5,402 nucleotides of DNA. Origin: DASUVJ01 sp036378995. Lineage in GTDB: Bacteria; Patescibacteriota; Saccharimonadia; Saccharimonadales; Saccharimonadaceae. Of the stretch, positions 1 to 5,402 are shown in pieces (position 1 is the stretch's first letter; every line of letters begins with the position of its first letter). A program made the position numbers and the translations under genes. The stretch is taken from NCBI GenBank assembly GCA_036378995.1, contig DASUVJ010000065.1:1-5402 (forward strand). The letters are read 5' to 3'. The notes beneath the pieces were generated by a model. It did no database searches. It saw nothing but the letters and a program-made list of their open reading frames with translations, and was not told the origin of the DNA.

Positions 1-120
1 TGATTGGATTTCGTCCAAATCAACCTTATGGTGATCAAGATGTATGCCCAGCATTTTAGCCAAGTAATCTGCTTTATGTTGATTGCCGGTAATAAAGACT
101 GGTAACTTGTTAGTATCCAT
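1..120 (-). CDS. HAM1/RdgB-like non-canonical purine NTP pyrophosphatase (N-terminal fragment)
   Basis: Only the first 40 codons are in the window; the reading frame is still open at base 1. The visible peptide begins MDTNKLPVFITGN, continues QHKADYLAKMLGI, and ends VDLDEIQS. A short hydrophobic strand followed by TGNxxK, a helix, and then a DLDEIQS segment is the typical N-terminus of the HAM1/ITPA/RdgB family. These cytosolic enzymes hydrolyse dITP, XTP and similar deaminated purine nucleotides to the monophosphate, keeping them out of DNA and RNA; the Asn and Lys of TGNxxK contribute to substrate binding in the family. The ATG lies two bases after the stop codon of the PGPGW gene, with only a weak GGA upstream, so it is probably translated from the same mRNA by coupling. 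The family call rests on the N-terminal motif alone. Catalytic residues further in cannot be seen. Confidence 0.8.
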   Translation of the reverse strand, partial: MDTNKLPVFITGNQHKADYLAKMLGIHLDHHKVDLDEIQS

Positions 121-122
121 AA

Positions 123-482
123 TTATCCAAAAATCGGAGAACGAAGCCACGGTGCGTCAATTCCCAATACTCCTGTAATAATTCCAAATCCGTTTACTAG
201 CCATACCGTTACCACAACCACGATGCTCGTAAGAATAAAGAAGACCGCACGCACCCACATATTCTGCCGTTTCAGCCACTCTTGCCATCGGTCATAATAA
301 CCACGAGCGCGCGCCAGTATGCGTTCCGCCCAGGGAAACTCTGTTGCTAGAATAGCCAGTCCTGCGAATACCGTTAGCCAACCTGGGCCAGGATACGGAA
401 TAGTAATAATTCCCACGATCAAAACAATACCACCAATAATGGCAGTTGCGATTCTTTTTACCCTGCGTTTTGCTACTTGCAT
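123..482 (-). CDS. PGPGW-motif small transmembrane protein (TIGR02611-like)
   Basis: A 119-residue integral membrane protein of unknown function. It has a basic N-terminus (KRRVKR, residues 5-10), a first hydrophobic segment at about 11-28, and then the hallmark YPGPGW at 30-35 leading into LTVFAGLAILATEFPWAE. A charged, aromatic amphipathic stretch follows (54-74), then a second membrane segment at about 78-97 with a hydrophobic tail. The PGPGW motif with the following 'FAGLAILATEFPWA' pattern is diagnostic of the PGPGW transmembrane family, which has no established biochemical role. An in-frame TAA four codons upstream (492-494) fixes the ATG at 482 as the only usable start. No good Shine-Dalgarno is present; a TAAGAT six bases before the ATG could be a weak -10 element of a leaderless transcript, or the gene may be read through from the ABC permease 43 bases upstream. 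The HAM1-like gene follows after two bases. Confidence 0.85.
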   Translation of the reverse strand: MQVAKRRVKRIATAIIGGIVLIVGIITIPYPGPGWLTVFAGLAILATEFPWAERILARARGYYDRWQEWLKRQNMWVRAVFFILTSIVVVVTVWLVNGFGIITGVLGIDAPWLRSPIFG

Positions 483-520
483 ATCTTTATCTTAACCGAA
501 GTCTCAATGATCTCCAAAGA

Positions 521-540
521 AGACGCTAGCTCCGGCGTCT
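521..540 (-). terminator. Possible weak hairpin at the end of the ABC permease
   Basis: On the minus strand AGACGC and GCGTCT form a perfect 6-base stem around an 8-base loop, and the stem is followed by TCTTTGG, giving a T-rich but interrupted tract. The stem overlaps the permease stop codon (526-528). It could be a weak intrinsic terminator or a 3'-end stabilising hairpin between the ABC operon and the PGPGW gene. The short stem and poor U-tract make efficient termination doubtful. Confidence 0.25.
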
Positions 541-1263
541 AAGCGTCAGTGCGCCCAGTACAATTGCCGCCACAATACATGCTACGACAATTACTAGATC
601 ACGCCATGCGTTATAAGTAATATCGGCATGTTGTGTAATCTCATTAAGCGCATCAATAACATAGGTAAGCGGCAGCGCGTACGCAATCGCCTCTAGAACA
701 TCGGGCATTGCTGTAAGCGGCATAAACAATCCGCTAATAAGTACCTGCGGCATAACGAATGCCGGCATAAACTGGACGGCTTGAAACTCCGTTTTAGCAA
801 ATGCGCTAACGAATAACCCCAGCGCCGTACCGAGCAAAGCTCCAGCTACTGCGGCTACTATCAAAAACCATTCAGGTCCTGCAATTGAAATATCAAATAT
901 ATAGAGAAGCAGCAGACCAGCAAGCGTCGCCTGGATTGCGGCCAAAAGGCCAAAAGCCAGCATATATCCCAGAATAAAATCCATCTTACCAAGCGGCGAA
1001 GCCATCAGGCGCTCCATCGTCCCATTCACTCTTTCGCGTAGTGTCGTGATGGATGTAATAATAAACATCAAGACAAATGGAAATACACCAAGAAGAGCGG
1101 GCGCGATGGCGGTAAATGTTTTTTCCGAACCTTCGAACAGCCAGTGAAGCAAAGCCAACAGTAGGCACGGAACAACGAATATCAATGCAATTGTCCGGTG
1201 ATCATGCGAAAGCTGCCGCATAATGCGTGCTGCCGTTCCAAACGTCGCTCGTACATGATACAT
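526..1263 (-). CDS. ABC-2 type transporter permease
   Basis: A 245-residue integral membrane subunit of an ABC exporter. Six membrane segments can be placed at about 24-43, 53-73, 97-122, 132-155, 164-183 and 222-241. Between segments two and three lies the ABC-2 signature ERVNGTMERLMASPLGK (77-93), the cytoplasmic coupling region of this family. A second typical stretch is the hydrophobic FVMPQVLISGLFMPLTAMP (169-187), followed by LPLTYVIDAL (197-206). With one permease and one ATPase gene, the expected complex is a homodimer of each. The ATG shares one base with the ATPase stop (TGATG), and an AGGAG eight bases upstream, inside the ATPase gene, gives a strong ribosome binding site, so translation is coupled. 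Related ABC-2 pairs export drugs, polysaccharides, lipids or peptides. Nothing here identifies the substrate, and no adaptor or membrane-fusion gene is nearby. Confidence 0.93.
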   Translation of the reverse strand: MYHVRATFGTAARIMRQLSHDHRTIALIFVVPCLLLALLHWLFEGSEKTFTAIAPALLGVFPFVLMFIITSITTLRERVNGTMERLMASPLGKMDFILGYMLAFGLLAAIQATLAGLLLLYIFDISIAGPEWFLIVAAVAGALLGTALGLFVSAFAKTEFQAVQFMPAFVMPQVLISGLFMPLTAMPDVLEAIAYALPLTYVIDALNEITQHADITYNAWRDLVIVVACIVAAIVLGALTLRRRS

Positions 1264-1985
1264 CAGACCTTCTCCTCTTTCTTAATCATGACTATAAATG
1301 CTGCCTCGATATTGGATGTTTTTGTCGTTTTCAAAAGTTCATCAAGCGCACCATGCCACAAAAGCCTACCGTCACGAAGAAGTAACAATTCGTCGCAGCG
1401 CTCGGCTTCGTCCATAACATGACTAGAGACAATAACTGTTTTGCCCTTCGCCGCCAAGGACGAAAATACATCCCAGAGCTCTTTCCTCAGCAGCGGGTCT
1501 AGCCCGACCGTAGGCTCATCAAGCACCAGAATATCCGGATCACCAAGCAGTGCCACCGCCAGCGACACTCTTGCACGCTGCCCACCCGACAAAGAACTGG
1601 CCAGTTGATCTTTTTGCTCATCGAGCCGCACAATGCGAAGCACTTCTTCAACCTTCTTCTTATTGGCATTAACGAGCACCTTGAAATACATCAGGTTTTG
1701 AATGACTGTCAGATCGTCATAAATTGCAGGAGACTGCGTAACGTATCCTATCCGTGACCGAAGTTGCCGCGAACCGGACGGCCGGCTGAGGACTTCGAGC
1801 GAGCCGGAAGTGAGTTTTTGGACGCCCACAATACTCCGCATAAGAGTGGTCTTTCCGGAGCCGCTCGGACCGATGAGTCCAATGAGCTTGCCCGGCTGGA
1901 GAGAAAAGCTGACCGCATTCAGAATCTGCTTTTTGGATTTTTCGACAGATAAATCCTTCGCGACAACACTTCCGACTTTGCTCAT
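1263..1985 (-). CDS. ABC transporter ATP-binding protein (ABC-2 exporter type)
   Basis: A 240-residue cytoplasmic ATPase that powers the adjacent permease. All catalytic motifs are intact: Walker A GPSGSGKT (39-46), Q-loop Gln84 in YVTQSPAIYDDLTV, signature LSGGQ (132-136), Walker B ILVLDE (152-157) with catalytic Glu157, D-loop GLD (161-163), and switch His189 in SSHVMDEAERCD. The Q-loop 'Q-x-P-x-[IL]-Y-x-x-L-T' and the 'LDEPTVGLDP' stretch are typical of the CcmA/DrrA-type ATPases that pair with ABC-2 permeases. Its length is normal for a single-domain subunit without the long C-terminal extension of DrrA. The start at 1985 is supported by GGAGG six bases upstream, and a TATAAT lies just before it, so this is probably the first gene of its operon. 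The export substrate cannot be inferred. Confidence 0.95.
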   Translation of the reverse strand: MSKVGSVVAKDLSVEKSKKQILNAVSFSLQPGKLIGLIGPSGSGKTTLMRSIVGVQKLTSGSLEVLSRPSGSRQLRSRIGYVTQSPAIYDDLTVIQNLMYFKVLVNANKKKVEEVLRIVRLDEQKDQLASSLSGGQRARVSLAVALLGDPDILVLDEPTVGLDPLLRKELWDVFSSLAAKGKTVIVSSHVMDEAERCDELLLLRDGRLLWHGALDELLKTTKTSNIEAAFIVMIKKEEKV

Positions 1986-1991
1986 CCGATT

Positions 1992-1996
1992 CCTCC
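1992..1996 (-). promoter_or_regulatory. Ribosome binding site of the ABC ATPase
   Basis: GGAGG on the minus strand, six bases before the ATG at 1985. It is the strongest Shine-Dalgarno in the window and fixes the start of the ATPase gene. Confidence 0.8.
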
Positions 1997-2011
1997 GTTT
2001 ATTCTGCTTTG

Positions 2012-2038
2012 ATTATACGCTTATTGAGCGCGTGACAC
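2012..2038 (-). promoter_or_regulatory. Putative promoter of the ABC exporter operon
   Basis: The 57-base gap between the seven-helix gene and the ABC ATPase contains a perfect minus-strand TATAAT (2012-2017). The best -35-like element is GTGTCA (2033-2038, four of six bases of TTGACA), with a short 15-base spacer. Transcription would begin near 2005, giving a leader of about 20 bases that carries the GGAGG ribosome binding site. The -10 is convincing; the -35 is weak and its spacing is not ideal. No convincing terminator for the upstream gene is seen in this gap, only a short CGCT-CAATA-AGCG hairpin without a T-tract. Confidence 0.5.
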
Positions 2039-2042
2039 GGTT

Positions 2043-2750
2043 CTATTTTTTCTCGTTTTTAAAATAATTAGGAAGTACAACGAGCGCCAAGGAAAGAGCA
2101 AGCAGTACTGCAAATCCGCACATAATCGAAGGGATGCCTGCAATTGTTGACGGATCGACGATATTCGCCGCAGTCGTTGGTACGATAAATGCAAGATAGC
2201 CAACTGCAAGAGCATAAAGAGCTGTTCGCTTTGACTCTTTCTTCATAGCCTTTGCGGCTTTCCATGCATAACCAACTGTTAAGAACAGCCAGCCGTAGTA
2301 ATAAATCGTGTACGGAATGATGGACCATGGAGCGGTCTTAAAGATGACGTAGTTACCGAGACACTGCTGGCTCTCGATGCCGTTACCGACAAACAGAAAG
2401 AACAATGAAAATAGCGCGCCCGAAAGATAGCCGGCACCAACGAGCAGCGGCTGCGACTGGCCGGCAAGCTTTGTCGCGAGATGTACGCCGAGTGGCGGCA
2501 AGAGTGTAATTGCAACGTATCCAATCTTCGCCCATGTCAGACTATCAACACCCCACGCACCTTCGCAAACATTGTATTCTGCCAACTGAAATGTCGCGAG
2601 TCCCACCAAAATAAGAGCAGCAAGACGAGTTACCGGCGTTAGTTTATATCGCCAAATCGTATAGACGGCGAGTGCTATTTCTATTGCGAATGTTGCAATC
2701 ATCACTGGAGGTGAGAAGCAGTACATTTTATCAGTTTTTAGATATTTCAT
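2043..2750 (-). CDS. Uncharacterised seven-helix integral membrane protein
   Basis: I do not recognise a named family. The 235-residue product is almost entirely hydrophobic, with likely helices at about 15-34, 41-59, 72-94, 101-122, 143-165, 176-197 and 203-228. Basic residues cluster in the loops RYKLTPVTR (34-42) and KAAKAMKKESKR (164-175) and in the tail (NYFKNEKK), which by the positive-inside rule predicts an outside N-terminus and an inside C-terminus. Cys62 and Cys130 then both fall in outer loops. This layout, including WAKIGYVAITLLPPLGVHLA in helix three, resembles the sensor module of seven-helix histidine kinases (HisKA_7TM), but no kinase domain follows. Start choice: ATG at 2750 has no Shine-Dalgarno; Met9 (2726) is an alternative that removes three N-terminal lysines but also lacks one. 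An extended -10 close to 2750 and an inverted repeat upstream suggest its own promoter. Confidence 0.8.
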   Translation of the reverse strand: MKYLKTDKMYCFSPPVMIATFAIEIALAVYTIWRYKLTPVTRLAALILVGLATFQLAEYNVCEGAWGVDSLTWAKIGYVAITLLPPLGVHLATKLAGQSQPLLVGAGYLSGALFSLFFLFVGNGIESQQCLGNYVIFKTAPWSIIPYTIYYYGWLFLTVGYAWKAAKAMKKESKRTALYALAVGYLAFIVPTTAANIVDPSTIAGIPSIMCGFAVLLALSLALVVLPNYFKNEKK

Positions 2751-2756
2751 TTTCCC

Positions 2757-2765
2757 ACTATACCA
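2757..2765 (-). promoter_or_regulatory. Extended -10 promoter element of the seven-helix gene
   Basis: On the minus strand TGG-TATAGT forms an extended -10 (TGn plus five of six bases of TATAAT). It ends six bases before the ATG at 2750, so the predicted transcript start falls on or next to the start codon, implying a leaderless mRNA. No good -35 is present (the 17-base position reads GATCCC), which is tolerated by extended -10 promoters. The inverted repeat at 2767-2794 abuts this element. Confidence 0.4.
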
Positions 2766-2766
2766 T

Positions 2767-2794
2767 AAGCGCTGTGACCGGGATCACACCGCTT
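2767..2794. promoter_or_regulatory. CRP/FNR-like inverted repeat (candidate operator)
   Basis: The plus strand reads AAGCGCTGTGA, then CCGGGA, then TCACACCGCTT: two 11-base arms that are inverted copies with one mismatch, separated by six bases. The core TGTGA-N6-TCACA is exactly the half-site arrangement bound by the CRP/FNR superfamily in other bacteria. It lies wholly in the gap between the DUF1653 and seven-helix genes, directly upstream of the extended -10, centred about 30 bases before the seven-helix ATG. That position would favour repression rather than classic activation. The alternative is an RNA hairpin at the end of the DUF1653 mRNA, but no T-tract follows the stem on the minus strand, which argues against an intrinsic terminator. 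The symmetry is seen; the binding protein is inferred. Confidence 0.5.
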
Positions 2795-2798
2795 CAGC

Positions 2799-3038
2799 TT
2801 ATACTTTTTTAAATCTAGGAACGACCCTTCCCTCTTTATCAGTAATTGTTTCAACAAACATTTCGTAGGGTCGCATCCAAATATCAGGTTGGCCTGCGTG
2901 CTCATAAAGCGGCGTATAAACGACAAAGTACTCGTCCTGTTCCGTATGTCTGCCGACACCGAGTACTTCGTAGCGCTTGCCTTTGTAATGTTCGTATTCG
3001 CCCGCCTCGATATAGGGCATATCGGCGAATTCATTCAT
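2799..3038 (-). CDS. DUF1653 domain protein
   Basis: A 79-residue soluble protein made of essentially one DUF1653 domain. Family features are in order: GEYEHYKGKRYEVLGVGRHTE (13-33), a strand-rich EYFVVYTPLYE (36-46), the conserved WMRPYEMF (54-61) and the terminal RF (75-76). The G-x-Y-x-H-[YF]-K-G and W-x-RP motifs are diagnostic. The predicted fold is a small beta-rich domain; no biochemical function is established. The start at 3038 shares its A with the ligA stop codon (TAATG), and a GGAG 11 bases upstream lies within ligA, so it is translated by coupling with the ligase. Co-expression with LigA is certain to the extent that coupling implies it, but a functional link to DNA repair is only a guess. 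The gene ends just before the inverted repeat at 2767-2794. Confidence 0.9.
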   Translation of the reverse strand: MNEFADMPYIEAGEYEHYKGKRYEVLGVGRHTEQDEYFVVYTPLYEHAGQPDIWMRPYEMFVETITDKEGRVVPRFKKV

Positions 3039-5053
3039 TACTTTATGATCTCCAGGAATGCCTTCTCGTCGATGACTTTTGTGCCGTACTTCTCGGCTTT
3101 TGCCAGCTTGCTTGCGCCAACTTTACCACCTGCAATCAGGTAGTTAGTGTCCTTGGCGACAGCTGTCTGGAATGTCCCGCCAAGTGCGCGGATCTTATCC
3201 GCCGCCTCGTCACGAGACATGCTCTCAAGCGTTCCTGTAACGACGAAGTTCTGACCATCTAATTTTCCACCAGTAATTGCAAGATACGGCTGTACGCCGA
3301 GCTCCTTGAACTTCTCAAGCAATGCTTGGTTGTCTGAATCTGCAAACCAGGCAGTCAGACTTTCTGCGACTACCGTACCGATGCCTTCTACCGCCTGAAA
3401 CTCATCAAGCGTAGCGCTCTTGACCACTTCCAGCGAGCCGAATGTTCGCGCCAGATCCACCGCCGTCTGCGCTCCGACATGACGAATTCCCAAACCGTAA
3501 ATAAAACGCTCAAGCGGCGGCTGCTTTTTTTCTTGGATGGCTGAGATTAACTTAGACGCTGATATTTCTGCAAAACGCTCCAGCTCAAGCAGCTGTTCTT
3601 TGGTGAGAGTGTATACATCCGCCAGGTCCTTGACTAAGCCTGCATCTACGAGAGCGACGACATTCTTTTCGCCAAGCGTGTCGATATCAAGTGCGCCTTT
3701 TGACGCAAAGTGCTGCAGTGCGCGCTTTAACAGTAGCGGTCCGGACGCACCCTTTACCCTATAAACCGCCTCACCCTCGGGTCGCTCAAATTCAAGTTCG
3801 GGATATTGCTCGGCAAGAATTTCTTCGTAGTCGAAGGCTTTGGTGCCCTTTGGGCGCAGTTCGGTCACGACACTTTGCACCTGAGGAATAATGTCGCCTG
3901 CCTTGAAGATAATGACCGTATCTCCAACACGAATATCTTTACGGGCGATCTCGTCGGCATTATGAAGACTTGCGTGCTGAACGGTTGTTCCTGCTACGAC
4001 CACCGGATCAAATACCGCTACTGGCGTTGCGGCTCCGGTACGGCCAATACTAATGACAATATCTTTTACGATTGTCGTGGCTTGCTCTGCCGCATACTTA
4101 TAGGCAACCGCAGCACGCGGCTGCTTACCCACGACGCCAAGTTCGCGGAACTGCGCACGATCATTTACTTTTATAACAAGCCCATCGGTGTTAAATGGCA
4201 GATCGTTACGCTTTTTATCCCATTCATCAACAAACGCCATAACGTCGCCAAGATTCGTAAAGACGCTCGCCTGCTTATTACGCGTTACACCTAAAGCAGT
4301 AAGCGTTTCATAGGCCGCCATATTGGTCGGAACATCTTCAGGGTTATCACGCAGCAAATCATACGCCCGAAAATGCAGCGGGCGAGCAGCTACCAATTTA
4401 GGATCTAGTTGACGAATCGTACCTGCCGCCAAGTTGCGGGGATTTGCAAATTCCGGTTCTCCTGCCGCTTTTCGTTTTTGGTTAAGTCGATTGAAGTCGT
4501 CTTTGAGCATGACAATCTCGCCGCGAATCTCCGTTCTTCCCCGCAAAAACGTTTCAAAACCTTTTTCTTCGCGAAGACGAAGCGGCACGTTTTTGATCGT
4601 CCTGACATTTGAAGTCACGTCTTCGCCTATGAAGCTATCGCCTCGCGTCACTGCCTGCGTAAATAAGCCATCTTCATAAATAAGTGCGCAGGCAAGCCCG
4701 TCCATTTTGATATCCGCAAAAAATTCGTGAGTTCGGCCAGGCAGTTGTTTGTCCATGCGTTTAACCCATGCTTCAATGTCTGCGCGATCAAACACATCAT
4801 TAAGACTCAACATTCGGCTGGAGTGTTTTACCTTTTGAAACCCTCCGAGCAGTTCGTTACCAACACGCTGCGTTGGGCTGTCTGGAGTAATAAGCTCTGG
4901 ATACTCTGCTTCGATTTTTTTGAGCTCTCCAAAAAGACTATCATAGACAGCGTCTTCGACCGACGGTGCGTCTAAAACATGATATTCGTAGCTATACTTC
5001 GCGAGGAGATCACGCAGCTCCTTGGCGCGCGACTCAGGCTGGGGATGCGTCAT
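3038..5053 (-). CDS. ligA: NAD-dependent DNA ligase LigA, zinc-finger cysteines absent
   Basis: This 671-residue enzyme seals nicks in duplex DNA using NAD+, in replication and repair; the length is normal for LigA. Domain Ia (about 1-60, with YEYHVLDAPSVEDAVYD) is followed by the adenylation domain with AMP-accepting Lys116 in IKMDG. Glu179 (RGE), Arg206 and Arg214 (FANPRNLAAGTIRQLD), Lys295 (DGLVIKVND) and Lys319 (AYKYAA) are also in place. Then come the OB fold (VGRTG-like SIGRTGAATPVA; KAGDIIPQV), the helix-hairpin-helix domain (about 450-590) and a C-terminal BRCT domain (595-671). The four cysteines of the zinc finger are all replaced; the only cysteine is Cys122. I chose ATG 5053 because it places Lys116 next to the Escherichia coli position 115 and gives a normal N-terminus. 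An in-frame ATG at 5086 would add an unlikely MCTCCTERLST. The gene overlaps its upstream neighbour by 20 bases and lacks a clear Shine-Dalgarno, suggesting coupled translation. Confidence 0.97.
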   Translation of the reverse strand: MTHPQPESRAKELRDLLAKYSYEYHVLDAPSVEDAVYDSLFGELKKIEAEYPELITPDSPTQRVGNELLGGFQKVKHSSRMLSLNDVFDRADIEAWVKRMDKQLPGRTHEFFADIKMDGLACALIYEDGLFTQAVTRGDSFIGEDVTSNVRTIKNVPLRLREEKGFETFLRGRTEIRGEIVMLKDDFNRLNQKRKAAGEPEFANPRNLAAGTIRQLDPKLVAARPLHFRAYDLLRDNPEDVPTNMAAYETLTALGVTRNKQASVFTNLGDVMAFVDEWDKKRNDLPFNTDGLVIKVNDRAQFRELGVVGKQPRAAVAYKYAAEQATTIVKDIVISIGRTGAATPVAVFDPVVVAGTTVQHASLHNADEIARKDIRVGDTVIIFKAGDIIPQVQSVVTELRPKGTKAFDYEEILAEQYPELEFERPEGEAVYRVKGASGPLLLKRALQHFASKGALDIDTLGEKNVVALVDAGLVKDLADVYTLTKEQLLELERFAEISASKLISAIQEKKQPPLERFIYGLGIRHVGAQTAVDLARTFGSLEVVKSATLDEFQAVEGIGTVVAESLTAWFADSDNQALLEKFKELGVQPYLAITGGKLDGQNFVVTGTLESMSRDEAADKIRALGGTFQTAVAKDTNYLIAGGKVGASKLAKAEKYGTKVIDEKAFLEIIK

Positions 5054-5402
5054 CGTCGACAATCTTTCTGTACAGCATGTACACATATGAGGCCATCCAT
5101 ACTACCGTCACCGATCCCATGGCGAGTAGCGCGACAGGTACGATTGGCAACCATTCAATAGCTGGCCAAACTGATTTAAGCCAGGAGTCCAGCAGAATAA
5201 TCGGGATCATAATAATCGCCCAGACGAGAATCGTTACGAGGCACACCCACAAAAATCGAAGCAAAACGCGTACTCGCCGACCCACTACAAGATCGCCTGA
5301 TGTTTTTACCGCTTGCATCGGATACATTCCCGGCAATGTCACGACGACTAGCGCAATCATGCTGCTCGTAATCCAGTACAGCGATAATAAGCCGAGCATA
5401 CC
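5034..5402 (-). CDS. Multi-pass membrane protein, C-terminal fragment
   Basis: The frame is open at the right window edge, so the true start lies outside; 122 residues are visible. Three hydrophobic segments can be placed, counting from the Met at 5399: about 3-23, 46-70 and 82-107. Between the first two is a basic cytoplasmic-type loop, GMYPMQAVKTSGDLVVGRR (24-42). A 'P-x-x-A-x-x-x-S-x-x-L-V-x-G-R' loop of this kind appears in several families of multi-pass bacterial membrane proteins in which a conserved amphipathic helix precedes the next membrane segment, but I cannot name the family with confidence. The short acidic tail (VDDDASPA) overlaps the ligA start by 20 bases, so the two genes are very likely co-transcribed. 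No function is proposed. Confidence 0.75.
   Translation of the reverse strand, partial: GMLGLLSLYWITSSMIALVVVTLPGMYPMQAVKTSGDLVVGRRVRVLLRFLWVCLVTILVWAIIMIPIILLDSWLKSVWPAIEWLPIVPVALLAMGSVTVVWMASYVYMLYRKIVDDDASPA

Noticed and set aside
2018..2035. Short hairpin CGCT-CAATA-AGCG after the seven-helix gene as a terminator.
   Set aside because: It has only four pairs and no T-tract, and it overlaps the spacer of the likely ABC promoter.
2767..2808. Inverted repeat followed by CTTTTTT on the plus strand, read as a plus-strand intrinsic terminator.
   Set aside because: The T-run starts about ten bases after the stem, and no plus-strand gene exists to be terminated. On the minus strand no T-tract follows the stem.
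2846..3262. A 138-codon plus-strand open frame opposite the DUF1653 gene and the ligA 3' end.
   Set aside because: It is fully antisense to two well-supported genes, and its arginine- and cysteine-rich translation resembles no protein family.
3806..4294. A 162-codon plus-strand open frame opposite ligA.
   Set aside because: It is antisense to strongly conserved LigA sequence, has no ribosome binding site or recognisable domain, and its composition is that of a shadow frame.
5069..5083. Repeat TGTACA-GCA-TGTACA just upstream of the ligA start, a possible operator or hairpin.
   Set aside because: It lies in the coding sequence of the upstream membrane protein (Val-Tyr-Met-Leu-Tyr), has only 6-base self-complementary units and a 3-base loop, and is plausibly a by-product of two tyrosine codons.
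5054..5086. An upstream in-frame ATG would extend LigA by 11 residues (MCTCCTERLST).
   Set aside because: The extension is unlike known LigA N-termini, deepens the overlap with the upstream gene to 53 bases and has no better ribosome binding site. ATG 5053 gives a normal-length LigA with the catalytic lysine at the usual position.

Overview
This 5.4 kb window is dense bacterial sequence in which every supported gene lies on the minus strand, so transcription runs from high to low coordinates. UGA, UAG and UAA all end genes, which means the standard bacterial code. Gene content (NAD-dependent DNA ligase next to a DUF1653 gene, a PGPGW small membrane protein, many short membrane proteins) and a roughly 50% GC impression fit a Candidatus Saccharibacteria (TM7)/CPR genome. 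That assignment is by resemblance only; the window holds no phylogenetic marker such as rRNA.

Layout in transcription order. (1) 5402-5034: C-terminal part of a multi-pass membrane protein that runs off the window. (2) 5053-3038: ligA, overlapping the previous gene by 20 bases. (3) 3038-2799: a DUF1653 protein whose start codon shares one base with the ligA stop. (4) A 48-base gap with a striking CRP/FNR-style inverted repeat and an extended -10 element. (5) 2750-2043: an uncharacterised seven-helix membrane protein. (6) A 57-base gap with a perfect TATAAT and a strong ribosome binding site. (7) 1985-1263 and 1263-526: ATPase and permease of an ABC-2 exporter, translationally coupled by a one-base overlap. 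(8) 482-123: a PGPGW membrane protein. (9) 120-1: the N-terminal 40 codons of a HAM1/RdgB-like NTP pyrophosphatase, cut by the window edge.

The genes appear to form at least three transcription units: membrane protein-ligA-DUF1653; the seven-helix protein; and the ABC exporter, possibly continuing into the PGPGW and HAM1 genes. LigA (DNA repair and replication) and the HAM1-like enzyme (nucleotide pool sanitation) are housekeeping genes. The exporter and the membrane proteins have no substrate or partner that the sequence identifies.

The observations most worth a second look are the complete loss of the four zinc-finger cysteines in an otherwise intact LigA, and the near-perfect TGTGA-N6-TCACA palindrome just upstream of the seven-helix protein, whose -10 element sits so close to the ATG that a leaderless mRNA is predicted. 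I see no mobile element, CRISPR array, RNA gene or evident new multi-gene system.
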